A stretch of 64,000 nt of DNA from DSXH01 sp964532065 (GCA_964532065.1 CAZHHG010000002.1:62001-126000); one strand, 5' to 3'. Positions 17,156-26,631 are shown, counted from the first letter of the stretch. Translations and numbers: made by a program. The notes: generated by a model from the letters alone, not told the origin.

Positions 17156-18046
17156 TTATCCCCGTTTCAATTGAACCATCAATGCGCCTATAGCGGCGGT
17201 AATCAAACCCGTCAGTTCTTTTATTGTTATTGATTCACCCAGGAAAATCCAGGCGAGTATTGCAATTTGAATTAACATTGTATTGTTAATAATGCTCGAT
17301 TCCATCGCGGTAAGTTTTCTGAGGGAGATATTCCATATTGTAAACGCGAATGCCGTATTGATCAGAGCGAGCCACAGCAGATATAAAATGTTTGATACGC
17401 TTATAGGCGGGAGCCCCTGCACAGAAATTCCGATTATAAGAAGTAATACTCCGCCGGTTCCCATACTTATTACCGTTACAATTAACGGATGATGTTTCCC
17501 CGTCCTGTTTATCTCTCTTCCCAGAATTGAAGATCCTGAATTTGCAAGTACTCCAATAGTCATTACAATCAGGCCAAGAGTCTGATCGCCGGAGAGAGAG
17601 AGCGGCAGAAAATAAATCATTACACCGGCAAGAAAGAGAAGTGAACCGGCCCATTGTCTTGATGAAGGTTTTTCGGAAAGGAATTTTATTCCAAGTATTG
17701 CGACTATTATGGGCGAAAAATTTAACCAGAGAGTTACTGTCACGCTCGGCAGCAGCGAGAGCCCGATAAACTGTGTCCCCTGTGTAGCAGTATAAAAAAT
17801 AATTCCGAGCGAAAAGAGTTTGAGCCAGGTATTCCGGCCGTAACTCTTCATTTCTTCAATTCTGTCTCTACGGAAAACAAACGGAAGTAGAACCATAAAA
17901 GCGATGAAATACCGCAATCCGGCGAATGTTAGAGGGGGGATTTCTTTAAGACCCAGCTTAATTATCACAAACGATGTTGACCATAAAAAGGTTACAAGTA
18001 GCGCTAGCAGGAGCGCCGCGGTTCGTGATATTGATCTGTTAAAAAT
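17156..18046 (-). CDS. EamA/DMT-family transporter, apparent ATT start
   Basis: About 296 residues with ten hydrophobic segments forming two EamA halves (GLRYFIAFMVLLPFVF; LLIIGISVQGLPPISVSNIL). A GTG at 17968 would omit the first helix. The open frame continues upstream to code FNRSISRTAALLLALLVTFL followed by WSTSFV, exactly the missing first helix of EamA proteins. The only plausible initiator is ATT at 18046, preceded at five bases by GAGG. The frame is closed above it by the TAA of the TSUP gene, 12 bases before. DMT members export metabolites such as amino acids; the substrate is unknown. Confidence 0.8.
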   Translation of the reverse strand: MFNRSISRTAALLLALLVTFLWSTSFVIIKLGLKEIPPLTFAGLRYFIAFMVLLPFVFRRDRIEEMKSYGRNTWLKLFSLGIIFYTATQGTQFIGLSLLPSVTVTLWLNFSPIIVAILGIKFLSEKPSSRQWAGSLLFLAGVMIYFLPLSLSGDQTLGLIVMTIGVLANSGSSILGREINRTGKHHPLIVTVISMGTGGVLLLIIGISVQGLPPISVSNILYLLWLALINTAFAFTIWNISLRKLTAMESSIINNTMLIQIAILAWIFLGESITIKELTGLITAAIGALMVQLKRG

Positions 18047-18058
18047 GTCTGCCTCGGG

Positions 18059-18421
18059 TTATTTCCAGAAAAACAGTTTCATTGCATAGATAAAGAGAAA
18101 CACAGCAAAGATCTTTTTTAATGTTCCCTCCGGAATCGAAAGAGCATAGAGCGAAGAGATGTAACTTCCGATCAAGAATGTTATTATCATAATACCGATT
18201 GCTTTAACGTGGACGTGGCCGGCTTTATAATAATTCATAACCGCAAGAATCCCGATCGGCAGAAGCAGGAAGCCGAGAGAGGTTCCGTGCGCATCCTTCT
18301 GTGAATAACCGAGCAGAGCTACAAGCAGCGGAATTACAACTATTCCGCCTCCCAGGCCAAGCACTCCGCTTACAAGTCCGGCTATTAATCCGATTATTAA
18401 AAGTATTATTGTTTCGTTCAT
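18059..18421 (-). CDS. Half-size TSUP (TauE/SafE-like) membrane protein
   Basis: 120 residues with four transmembrane helices, beginning with the TSUP signature GLIAGLVSGVLGLGGGIVVI (about residues 11-30). Full TSUP transporters are about 250 residues with two such halves; this one covers only the first, so it may dimerise. TSUP proteins move sulfonates, sulfite or other organic anions. It is followed after 12 bases by the EamA gene and preceded by the M1 peptidase gene 12 bases upstream, so the three may form one unit. Confidence 0.8.
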   Translation of the reverse strand: MNETIILLIIGLIAGLVSGVLGLGGGIVVIPLLVALLGYSQKDAHGTSLGFLLLPIGILAVMNYYKAGHVHVKAIGIMIITFLIGSYISSLYALSIPEGTLKKIFAVFLFIYAMKLFFWK

Positions 18422-18433
18422 ATTTCCTTTCGA

Positions 18434-20059
18434 TTATTTTGTTACTAAATCCATCAGGATCCATTCTTCGGGATCAATAACAAAATCGTTTCTGTTTGTA
18501 AGTATAATTTCGCCTTTCCCGTTTTTCATTTCAACTCTGGAAATCCTGTCTCCGGATTTTACATCAACAGGTAATTCAAAAGGCAGATTGTTTACCGTTT
18601 CCCAACGGAGTTTAAGCTTTCCTTCTTCAATTGAGTAATGAAGTTTTGGAAGAGGAGCGTTCCTTAGGTAGACTTCAAAAAACCAGTCTAATTTCTTCCC
18701 CGAGATATTTTCCGCAATACTCATAATTTCGTCGGTATCTGCATTTCTGCATTGTCTGCCGTCCGTAATCCGTTCCATCTCTTCGGTCGGATAGGCCCAT
18801 CTTCTGAGGATCTTAAAAAACGCATCATCGCCTACATAATAACGGAGTGTATGAACAATCCACGCCCCTTTATTATAAATATCTCCGGTATAAGCTTCAC
18901 CGCTTGTAAGTTCAGCGCGCGGGGCCACCGGCTTTTTATTCTGTATCCTCTTATACTTTCTCATGTAACCGATATATTCTTTTTTTCCGTAAACTTTTTC
19001 GAGATAGAGTGGCTGTAAGTATAATCCGATTCCTTCATGAATCCAGAAATCGCTCCAGTCTTTCACTGTTACAAGATTTCCGAACCACTCGTGCGAAAAC
19101 TCGTGGTGGTGAAGCCAGTCGATAGGAAAGTTCGGATCATCCTTCCATCCGAATCCGTAGGCAATTGCTGTTTGATGTTCCATTCCAAGATGGGGAGTTT
19201 CTACGACAGCATATTTATCGGCGCGGAAAGGATATGGCCCGCACAATTCTTCGTTTACTTTCATGTGCTGCAGGAACTGAACCGAGTGTGCTTTGGCTTT
19301 CTCATAATTTTCAGGTAAGACCCAGACGGTAAACGGGATTTTTCCGCCGGCAATACTTGTGTAGTCGTATTCAATCGGTTTGTATGGACCGAGGTAAAAC
19401 ATGATATTATAATTATTGATAGGATTGGAGACAAACCATCTGGAAGTTTTTGTCCCGTTATTATTATCGGTTAAGGAAATAAACCGTCCGCTTGCTATAC
19501 ACTCTAGATTATCGGGGTAAGTGAAACGGAGGGAAACGGAATCGGGTTCGTCGGCCGGATGATCTTTGCACGGAATCCAGATATCCGCTCCGCCGCCCTG
19601 ACAGGTGAGTGTAATCCAATCTGTATTATCCTTTGTCTTGCGCCAGAGGAATCCATCGTCCCAAGGCGGATTTTTTGCGATACGGGGCGAACCGTTATAT
19701 GTTATTGCCAGAGTAAAGCTGCTTCCGGCTTTAACCTCCTTATCGAATGTTACAAGAATTTTCCCGGGAGAATAAATATATGATAATGAATTTGTCGGGA
19801 GGTTCAGAAGTTCGATATCACTAATTGTAAATGTAGTGTCGAGATCAATAAGCATTTCTCTGAAGTTTGTTACGGCAGCGGCGGTTAATTTAACCGTTCC
19901 TCCTATGGCCTTTTCCGAAGGATCGATCGTAAGATTAATATCATAATGCTTTACATCATAACAGGCCTGGCCGGGGAGAAGCTTTCCACCGGAATCCTGC
20001 GAACCGAATTGTGCCGACAGCAAAGCCGGAATGAACAAAAATAAAAATATCTTTTTCAT
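18434..20059 (-). CDS. M1-family metallopeptidase, secreted
   Basis: 541 residues with a signal peptide (to about residue 16, ALLSAQF). The N-terminal beta domain (25-220) leads to the catalytic domain with GMEHQTAIAYG (an altered GxMEN exopeptidase motif) and the zinc site HHHEFSHEWFGNLV...HEGIG, that is HExxH with a downstream Glu. It lacks the long C-terminal helical domain of classical aminopeptidase N, as do many Bacteroidota members. It probably trims peptides in the periplasm or outside the cell. The start is ATG at 20059; the gene diverges from the M28 peptidase. Confidence 0.92.
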   Translation of the reverse strand: MKKIFLFLFIPALLSAQFGSQDSGGKLLPGQACYDVKHYDINLTIDPSEKAIGGTVKLTAAAVTNFREMLIDLDTTFTISDIELLNLPTNSLSYIYSPGKILVTFDKEVKAGSSFTLAITYNGSPRIAKNPPWDDGFLWRKTKDNTDWITLTCQGGGADIWIPCKDHPADEPDSVSLRFTYPDNLECIASGRFISLTDNNNGTKTSRWFVSNPINNYNIMFYLGPYKPIEYDYTSIAGGKIPFTVWVLPENYEKAKAHSVQFLQHMKVNEELCGPYPFRADKYAVVETPHLGMEHQTAIAYGFGWKDDPNFPIDWLHHHEFSHEWFGNLVTVKDWSDFWIHEGIGLYLQPLYLEKVYGKKEYIGYMRKYKRIQNKKPVAPRAELTSGEAYTGDIYNKGAWIVHTLRYYVGDDAFFKILRRWAYPTEEMERITDGRQCRNADTDEIMSIAENISGKKLDWFFEVYLRNAPLPKLHYSIEEGKLKLRWETVNNLPFELPVDVKSGDRISRVEMKNGKGEIILTNRNDFVIDPEEWILMDLVTK

Positions 20060-20180
20060 TTTACTCTCAATTCTACTTTTATGAAATTGGACACGTAATT
20101 TCTTTAATTAAGTGAACTAAAAATAGAATTCTGAATAAATAATTACCAATCATATTTCTAAAAACAGAATAAGGATTTAT

Positions 20181-21830
20181 ATGAAGCGCGGATTATTCGT
20201 TTCGGTTCTTGGAGTTATCACATTATTTATTGCCGGCTGCTCGGATAAATTAAATGATATTCCCGGAGTGAGTGAAGAAGTATTTTTTAAACACGTGGAA
20301 GAAATCTCCTCCGATAAATTCCTTGGCAGAAAACCGGCTACAGCCGGCGAAGAGATTACGGTTAATTATCTTGTAGAGGAATATAAAAAACTTGGTCTTG
20401 TACCGATGAACGGAGCCAGCTACCTTCAGCCAATCCCTCTTGTTGAAATTTCCCCTGACTACCAGAAGAAGATGGTAATAAAAGGAATTAACGGAAGCGT
20501 CAATCTCGACCATGCTGTAGATTATGTTGCCGTGACTAAAAGAGTTGAAGATAAAATTGAAGTTGATAACGCAGAAATTGTTTTCGCCGGTTATGGTATT
20601 GTTGCCCCTGAATATGGCTGGAATGATTATGCGGGAATCGATGTAAAAAATAAAATCGTGATTGTAATGGTTAATGATCCCGGTTATGCAACTGCCGACG
20701 AGAACCTTTTCACAGGCCGAAAGATGACTTATTACGGCCGGTGGACTTACAAATATGAGGAAGCGGCGAGGCAGGGTGCCGCGGGTATACTGATCATTCA
20801 CGAAGACGGTGCAGCAAGTTATCCCTGGGCTGTCGTTCAAAATGGAAGGACTGGTCCGCAGCTCGTCATCAACGACGGGAAAAACAATTCCTCCGCATGT
20901 AAATTTGAAGGATGGATTACACTCTCAAAAGCGAAGGAGATTTTTTCACTTGCAGGCTGGAACCTTGATGACGAACTGAAATCAGCCGCGGCAAGAGGTT
21001 TTAAATCCAGACCGATGCAATTGACAACATCCCTCTCCATGAAAAATAAACTTGAGTTTCATAATACACATAATGTACTCGGTTATATTCCCGGTTCGAA
21101 GCGGCCCGACGAATATGTTTTCTATATGGCTCACTGGGATCACTTCGGTTACGATTCAACACTTACTACCGAAGATAAAATTTTTAACGGTGCTCTTGAT
21201 AATGCAACCGGAGTAGCAGGAATTCTTGCGATTGCTGATGCAATAAACAAACTGGAAATCAAACCGGAAAGATCCATCGTCTTCTTCGCAATTACTCTGG
21301 AGGAATTCGGTCTGCTCGGTTCGGATTTTTACGTAAAACATCCGCTTGTCCCTATTAATAAAACTGTCGCCGCGGTTAATATTGACGCATTGAATATTTT
21401 CGGTCCGACAAAGAATTTTTCTGCGATTGGTTACGGGCTTTCTGAGATTGATGATTTTATTAATGAAGAAGCTGAAAAAATTAATAAGAAAATAATTCCG
21501 GAATCGTTCCCGGAAGCGGGCTCATTTTTCCGCTCCGATCATTTTAATTTTGCGAAAGTCGGAATTCCGTCTGTTTATATCGGCAGCGGAAACGAACATA
21601 TGACCGAACCCGGTGGATTCATGCAGAAGGCGGGAAGCGAATGGATAAAAAATAATTACCATAAGGTTACGGATAACTACGAACCCGATAAGTGGAACAG
21701 GGAAGGAATGATGGATCAACTGAATTTTATCTACAGGATCGGTCTCAATATTGCGAATTCGGATCTGTTCCCCAACTGGAATCCGGATACTCCTTACCGG
21801 AAAATTAGGGATGCTTCGATTATAAAATAG
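20181..21830 (+). CDS. M28-family peptidase lipoprotein with PA domain
   Basis: 549 residues. A lipoprotein signal ends in IAGCSDK (Cys20). A PA-like insertion lies at about residues 120-260 (AARQGAAGILIIHED). The di-zinc centre is visible in AHWDHFG, GALDNATGVAGI, LEEFGLLGSDFY (Glu-Glu), NIDALN and NEHMTEPGG. It should be an outer-membrane or periplasmic aminopeptidase/carboxypeptidase that removes single amino acids. It faces away from the M1 peptidase gene, and the two may share a control region at 20060-20180. Confidence 0.92.
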   Translation: MKRGLFVSVLGVITLFIAGCSDKLNDIPGVSEEVFFKHVEEISSDKFLGRKPATAGEEITVNYLVEEYKKLGLVPMNGASYLQPIPLVEISPDYQKKMVIKGINGSVNLDHAVDYVAVTKRVEDKIEVDNAEIVFAGYGIVAPEYGWNDYAGIDVKNKIVIVMVNDPGYATADENLFTGRKMTYYGRWTYKYEEAARQGAAGILIIHEDGAASYPWAVVQNGRTGPQLVINDGKNNSSACKFEGWITLSKAKEIFSLAGWNLDDELKSAAARGFKSRPMQLTTSLSMKNKLEFHNTHNVLGYIPGSKRPDEYVFYMAHWDHFGYDSTLTTEDKIFNGALDNATGVAGILAIADAINKLEIKPERSIVFFAITLEEFGLLGSDFYVKHPLVPINKTVAAVNIDALNIFGPTKNFSAIGYGLSEIDDFINEEAEKINKKIIPESFPEAGSFFRSDHFNFAKVGIPSVYIGSGNEHMTEPGGFMQKAGSEWIKNNYHKVTDNYEPDKWNREGMMDQLNFIYRIGLNIANSDLFPNWNPDTPYRKIRDASIIK

Positions 21831-21870
21831 AGTAGATTTCAATTTGTCTCACATAATGCAGGGATGAGTA

Positions 21871-22431
21871 ATGAAAAAGAAAAAGACCGTACCCCAGCGT
21901 TTTAATCCGTGGCATCATGTCGATTACGGCAGGAACGCACCGGAAACTTTAAATGCAATAATTGAAATTCCATTTGGATCAAAAACAAAATACGAACTGC
22001 ATAAAGAGAGCGGTTTATTAAAATTAGACCGCGTTCTTTATTCAGCGGTCCATTATCCGGCTAACTATGGCTTTATTCCTCAGACCTTTTGCGACGACGA
22101 AGATCCTCTCGACATTCTTGTATTATGTTCGGCAGAAGTTGACCCTCTCTGCATTATCGAAGCGAAAGTGATCGGACTTATGAGAATGGTTGATGATGAC
22201 GAAGAGGACGATAAAATTATTTCTGTGGCGAAAAACGATATTTCCCTGAACTATATTGATGATCTGAAACATCTTCCTCCTCACACCACGATTCAGCTTA
22301 AGCGTTTCTTCGAGGATTATAAGAAGCTTGAGCATAAACATGTTATAGTAGAGAAATTTCTCGGTAAGAAAGAAGCTTATAAGGTTATCTGGGATTCAAT
22401 CGAAAGATATAAAAAGGAATTCTCGCTTTAA
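21871..22431 (+). CDS. ppa: Inorganic pyrophosphatase, family I
   Basis: 186-residue soluble enzyme that hydrolyses pyrophosphate to phosphate. Metal-binding aspartates lie in the motif DDEDPLDILVL, preceded by YPANYGFIPQTFC, with EAKVIGLMRMVDD downstream. Length matches family I hexameric enzymes. The start is an ATG following GATGAG with weak ribosome-binding signal. The stop overlaps that of the convergent APC permease by four bases. Confidence 0.93.
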   Translation: MKKKKTVPQRFNPWHHVDYGRNAPETLNAIIEIPFGSKTKYELHKESGLLKLDRVLYSAVHYPANYGFIPQTFCDDEDPLDILVLCSAEVDPLCIIEAKVIGLMRMVDDDEEDDKIISVAKNDISLNYIDDLKHLPPHTTIQLKRFFEDYKKLEHKHVIVEKFLGKKEAYKVIWDSIERYKKEFSL

Positions 22432-23837
22432 TTTCTTTTATCCCGGTATTTCCAGAAGAAATACATCGGTAATCCGCTTGCAACAAGTATTAATCCCATC
22501 ATTGCGTTGCTGGTGTCGGATATTATAGTGTTCATTAAAAAGAAAAATGCGAAAATAACAAAGATAGCCGGCGTGTAGGGATATCCCCAGACTTTGAAGA
22601 CGCGTTCTTCGTCCTTCATCTTTCTTCTTAGAACAAAAACACCGAACGCACCAAGCATGTAGAACAGCCAGGATGCAAATATTACATAATCCGTGATTGT
22701 GTCGAATGAACCCGACATTACAAGTATGCACGACCAGATTCCCTGAATAATAAGAGAAACATGCGGAGTGCTGTATTTCGGATGAACTTTCCCGAGACTA
22801 TGAAAGAAGAGATTTGCCCGGGCCATTGCGTATGGGACTCGCGCGGTTGCGAGAATACTTCCATTTAATGCCCCGAACGTCGAAATGATTACTGCAATCG
22901 AAATAACCATTCCTCCGCTTGAACCGAATATTTTCTCTGCAGCGCTTGCTGCAACAAGAGGTGATTTTGCCATTTCCTCTATCGGGAGGACATATAAGTA
23001 GGCCACGTTTAAAAGAACATAAACAATCATTACAATCAGAGTGCCGTAGATTAATCCTAGCGGGACATTCCGTTTCGCATTTTTTACTTCACCGGAAACG
23101 AAAGTAATGTTGTTCCATGCATCATATGCCCAGAATGCGCCCGCAAATGCCAAACCGATAAGACTGAACAGATTTTTAGATACTGCTTCGGGAATTGCAA
23201 AACCGGTATAGATATTCGAAAGGCTTCCGTTGCCGAGTAGGATTATCAGAAAAGTTATAAGCAGAATTGTAATAATTTTTATGTATGTGACAATAGTCTG
23301 AACTATTCCGCCGAAGAAGACACCCAGATAATTAACAACCGTTAAAAATATAGTGCATATTATTGCTACGGCTTTTGTACCGAAATCGACAAAAGGATAA
23401 ATGTCGCCGACGAGAGGCATAAAAACAGAAAACTCCTGCCACGATTGCGGAAGCTGGGGATATTTTATGAAGTAACCAAGGTACTCAGCAAAAACATATG
23501 CTATTGCCGCCTGGCTTCCTGTTTGAATCACCGAAAGAATCGACCAGCCGTATAAGTAAGCAGTAAAATCTCCATACATTTTCCGGAAATAGACATACTG
23601 GCCTCCGGTAGAATCGATCATTCCGGAGATCTCGGCGTTGACAAGGACGGCGATCATTGTAATTAAACCGGCGGCTATCCATACAATTATAAGAAGCTCG
23701 GGTGATCCGAGCTGCTCGGCCATAACCGAAGGTTTTCTGAAAATTCCCGAGCCGATCATCGAACCGGCTACAATCATAATTGCTGCTGTAAGTGTGAGTT
23801 TTCTTACCAGATCGCCTTTGGTATTCTTGTCATCCAT
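22428..23837 (-). CDS. APC-superfamily amino acid permease
   Basis: 469 residues with about twelve transmembrane helices. The first helix has the APC signature IVAGSMIGSGIFRKP (unwound GSGIF substrate loop), and FAYDAWNN-like AGAFWAYDAWNNITFV lies in helix 6. It resembles the L-type/SteT amino acid exchangers of the APC family. Substrate is likely neutral or cationic amino acids; not resolvable here. Neighbours are the pyrophosphatase (convergent) and the PiT gene (divergent, separate promoter region). Confidence 0.9.
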   Translation of the reverse strand: MDDKNTKGDLVRKLTLTAAIMIVAGSMIGSGIFRKPSVMAEQLGSPELLIIVWIAAGLITMIAVLVNAEISGMIDSTGGQYVYFRKMYGDFTAYLYGWSILSVIQTGSQAAIAYVFAEYLGYFIKYPQLPQSWQEFSVFMPLVGDIYPFVDFGTKAVAIICTIFLTVVNYLGVFFGGIVQTIVTYIKIITILLITFLIILLGNGSLSNIYTGFAIPEAVSKNLFSLIGLAFAGAFWAYDAWNNITFVSGEVKNAKRNVPLGLIYGTLIVMIVYVLLNVAYLYVLPIEEMAKSPLVAASAAEKIFGSSGGMVISIAVIISTFGALNGSILATARVPYAMARANLFFHSLGKVHPKYSTPHVSLIIQGIWSCILVMSGSFDTITDYVIFASWLFYMLGAFGVFVLRRKMKDEERVFKVWGYPYTPAIFVIFAFFFLMNTIISDTSNAMMGLILVASGLPMYFFWKYRDKRN

Positions 23838-23927
23838 TTCAACTCGTTAAAATTTGGGGCAAAATAAGCATCTCATCTTAAATCTCAAACCCATTTTTTC
23901 ACGTTTTTTTAAGGGATCTGAAAAAAC

Positions 23928-23955
23928 TTAACAATTTGTTAACATTGCATTTAAA
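23928..23955 (+). promoter_or_regulatory. Pho-box-like 11-bp direct repeats before PiT gene
   Basis: TTAACA at 23928, TTAACA at 23939 and TTTAAA at 23950, each separated by five bases, giving a strict 11-bp period. PhoB/PhoP-family response regulators bind such direct repeats (B. subtilis consensus TTAACA with 5-base spacers). It is 113 bases upstream of a phosphate transporter gene, so phosphate control is plausible. Confidence 0.5.
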
Positions 23956-24067
23956 TGAATCGGCTTAAAAAATTTCCAATAATTTCTAAATTAACAGTCG
24001 TCATTTTGATTTCTTCATACCGATAGGAACTTAATTCTTTTTAATATAATTCTTTTGGAGTACCCGG

Positions 24068-26302
24068 TTGGAAACCTATCTATTTCTTGTTATCATTTTA
24101 TTTGTTCTGGCTACATCGGATCTGATAGTTGGTGTTGCTAATGATGCGGTAAATTTTCTTAATTCTTCTTTAGGTTCGAAAGTTGCACCGCGCCATATTA
24201 TTCTTATTGTTGCGAGCCTTGGTGTTGTAGTCGGAACCCTATTCTCCAGCGGTATGATGGAAGTTGCGCGTTCGGGATTTTTAAACCCCACAATGTTTAC
24301 TCTGAACGAGGTGATGGTAATATTTCTGGCGGTTATGTTCACCGATGTACTGCTTCTGGATCTATTCAACACCTTCGGATTACCCACCTCAACAACTGTT
24401 TCGTTAGTCTCCTCGTTGCTTGGCGGAAGCGTTGTTATGGGTTTGGTTAAACTGGGAGAGTCCGGAAGAGGAATTGAATTTCTCGGTGAGTATATAAACA
24501 CCGGAAGAGCTCTCGGAATTTTCTCCGCGATCCTTTTATCAGTAGTGGTTTCCTTTACAGCCGGCGCAATCGTCCAGTATCTTTCGCGATTGATCTTTAC
24601 TTATAATTTTGAAAGGACGCTAAAGCGTTACGGTGCTCTTTGGGGCGCGGTTGCATTGACATCGATTACATATTTCATTTTTGTTAAAGGCGCAAAAGGG
24701 ACGACGTTTTTATCACCGGAAATGATAGAATGGATTGCTACTCATACGGTCGCTGTACTTGGAATAAGCTTTGTCTTCTGGACGATAATACTTCAGTTAT
24801 TTCTCTGGTTTACTGAAATAAATATTTTAAAACCGATAGTACTTGTAGGTACTTTCTCTCTTGCTCTCGCATTCGCAGCCAACGATCTTGTTAATTTCAT
24901 CGGAGTCCCTCTCGCCGGATTAAGTTCATATCAAATCGCATCGCAAAGCTCTGATCCTCTAGGAATTACAATGGATGCCCTGCTTGAACCGGATAAAACC
25001 AATTCTTTAATCCTTATAATTTCCGGATTTGTGATGGTAGGAACTCTATGGTTTAATAAGAAAGCCAGAACTGTTACAAAAACCGAGATAAACCTGGGCA
25101 GACAGTTCGACGGCTACGAGAAATTTGAATCATCCGCTCTTGCAAGAAATCTGGTTAGAATCTCTTTAAACATCGGACAGTCGATTAAAAAAGTAATTCC
25201 CGAAGCTCTCTATTCAAAGCTCGAGAAAAGATTCGACACCTCAGGCATCGACCATTCCGCATACAGTAAGAAGGACCGTCCGGCGTTCGATTTTATAAGA
25301 GCGACAGTAAACCTGATGGTCGCGAGCAGTTTAATTTCTCTAGGTACCGCCTATAAATTACCCCTTTCTACAACTTATGTTACGTTTATGGTTGCCATGT
25401 CAACATCTTTCGCTGATAAAGCCTGGGGAAGAGAAAGCGCTGTTTACAGGGTGAGCGGCGTATTAACAGTAATTGCGGGCTGGTTCCTAACAGCTTTCCT
25501 TGCATTTACGAGCACCAGTATTTTAGCTCTTCTGATGTATTACGGCGGACTTACCGTTACTATTCTGATAGTTGTTGGCGCGATGTTTTTTATTATCCGC
25601 TCGAATATTCTTCATACAAAAAGGGAAAAGAAGTCGGCAAAACTTGAAGCTGCCGCCGGCGATGATGAAAAAACAGCCCTGCTCGACAGCCTCGTTAATG
25701 ACGTAAAACAATTTCTTTCCACCGCTCACAATATCTATGACGATGTTTATTCGGGACTTGTAAACGAGAACAGAAAAAAACTAAAAAAAGCCGTTAAAGA
25801 AACAAAAGAACTCGACGACCACGGTTCAATTATTATGAGCAAAATTTTGCAGGGAGCCGTTATAATCGAAGATACCTTCTCAAACGAGGATTTGAATCTC
25901 GGCAAAACAATTTCTTCCGTAAGAGAGGTTTCCGCTTCGCTTCACGACATCTCAAAATTATGTTACGAACACGTGGATAATAATCATTCCGGACTTTCTA
26001 AAGAACAAAGAGAAGATTTTAAGGAATTGAAGAATTTTATTACAGCTGAATTTGACCTGGTTGCAAGTAAATTTGCAAAGAAGGATCTATCAAAACTGGA
26101 GGACCTTCAGGAAAAAATCCACGAAATGAAGAAATCCGTTAAGAAACTCGACAGAAACCAGATGATCAGGATTAGAAAAGGCTCAACAAAGATCCGGACG
26201 AACCTTCTTTTTATGAATATTCTTTTTAAGACGGAAAGTATCTCTGAGAATGTTTCCCGGATTATTGATTTTAATAAAGAGCTCCTGAAAAAAGGCCGCT
26301 AG
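24068..26302 (+). CDS. PiT-family phosphate transporter with PhoU-like tail
   Basis: 744 residues, starting at TTG; TTTTGGAG lies eight bases before it and there is no suitable ATG. The membrane domain has the two PiT signature repeats, LIVGVANDAVNFLNSSLG at the N-terminus and FAANDLVNFIGVPLAG near residue 285, plus STTYVTFMVAM in the third segment. After residue about 540 it becomes a soluble helical domain (540-744) resembling PhoU. PiT transporters move phosphate with protons or sodium; a fused PhoU-like module would gate or couple transport to signalling. Confidence 0.88.
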   Translation: METYLFLVIILFVLATSDLIVGVANDAVNFLNSSLGSKVAPRHIILIVASLGVVVGTLFSSGMMEVARSGFLNPTMFTLNEVMVIFLAVMFTDVLLLDLFNTFGLPTSTTVSLVSSLLGGSVVMGLVKLGESGRGIEFLGEYINTGRALGIFSAILLSVVVSFTAGAIVQYLSRLIFTYNFERTLKRYGALWGAVALTSITYFIFVKGAKGTTFLSPEMIEWIATHTVAVLGISFVFWTIILQLFLWFTEINILKPIVLVGTFSLALAFAANDLVNFIGVPLAGLSSYQIASQSSDPLGITMDALLEPDKTNSLILIISGFVMVGTLWFNKKARTVTKTEINLGRQFDGYEKFESSALARNLVRISLNIGQSIKKVIPEALYSKLEKRFDTSGIDHSAYSKKDRPAFDFIRATVNLMVASSLISLGTAYKLPLSTTYVTFMVAMSTSFADKAWGRESAVYRVSGVLTVIAGWFLTAFLAFTSTSILALLMYYGGLTVTILIVVGAMFFIIRSNILHTKREKKSAKLEAAAGDDEKTALLDSLVNDVKQFLSTAHNIYDDVYSGLVNENRKKLKKAVKETKELDDHGSIIMSKILQGAVIIEDTFSNEDLNLGKTISSVREVSASLHDISKLCYEHVDNNHSGLSKEQREDFKELKNFITAEFDLVASKFAKKDLSKLEDLQEKIHEMKKSVKKLDRNQMIRIRKGSTKIRTNLLFMNILFKTESISENVSRIIDFNKELLKKGR

Positions 26303-26364
26303 TTTCAGCTCACTATAAATTATTTTTTTCAATCAGCTGCTCTAAATGGAGAATTTCCCCTATT

Positions 26365-26403
26365 ATTCGGTTTTAAGGGAACCGAATGACTCTAATTCTT
26401 TCT
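26365..26403 (+). terminator. Weak terminator-like hairpin after PiT gene
   Basis: 8-bp perfect stem, 7-base loop, located 63 bases behind the stop. The run after the stem is T-rich but interrupted, so termination may be incomplete. Confidence 0.4.
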
Positions 26404-26462
26404 TCATATTATAAATTTCTTTTTTTATTTTAGTCCCGAACAAAATATGAGACAAAGCTATC

Positions 26463-26585
26463 ATGGAAACACCGGACAAAAAAAATGCAGTACATAGTTT
26501 TGCTTTCTTCTTATTGATGACGCTACTCGGATTAACAGTTGCCGTCAGCCTGGGTTATCTGATCTATTCAGTCCTTTTCGGTTAA
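26463..26585 (+). CDS. Single-helix membrane miniprotein (40 residues)
   Basis: ATG to TAA, 40 codons: a charged N-terminus (METPDKKN), then one hydrophobic helix with AFFLLMTLLGLTVAVSLGYL followed by IYSVLFG. Only a weak GAGACAAAG precedes the ATG. It lies 47 bases before kup on the same strand. Single-helix miniproteins often accompany potassium transporters (for example KdpF), but no sequence similarity is claimed; it could be spurious. Confidence 0.4.
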   Translation: METPDKKNAVHSFAFFLLMTLLGLTVAVSLGYLIYSVLFG

Positions 26586-26631
26586 CCTGAAAAATTGAGT
26601 TTATTTTTTAATAAACCGAATAATCCCCAAA

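Larger units (their letters stand above)
26303..26631. other. Intergenic region with hairpin and one tiny ORF
   Basis: 329 bases between the PiT and Kup genes. It holds an 8-bp hairpin (ATTCGGTT 26365-26372, AACCGAAT 26380-26387) followed by a T-rich run that could end the PiT transcript, and a 40-codon frame listed separately. Nothing else is recognised. Confidence 0.6.

Noticed and set aside
17966..17968. GTG start of the EamA gene
   Set aside because: Would lose the first transmembrane helix, which is coded in the same frame immediately upstream.
24076..24501. 141-codon minus-strand frame opposite the PiT gene
   Set aside because: Antisense shadow of a conserved membrane protein; composition follows the host gene's codons.
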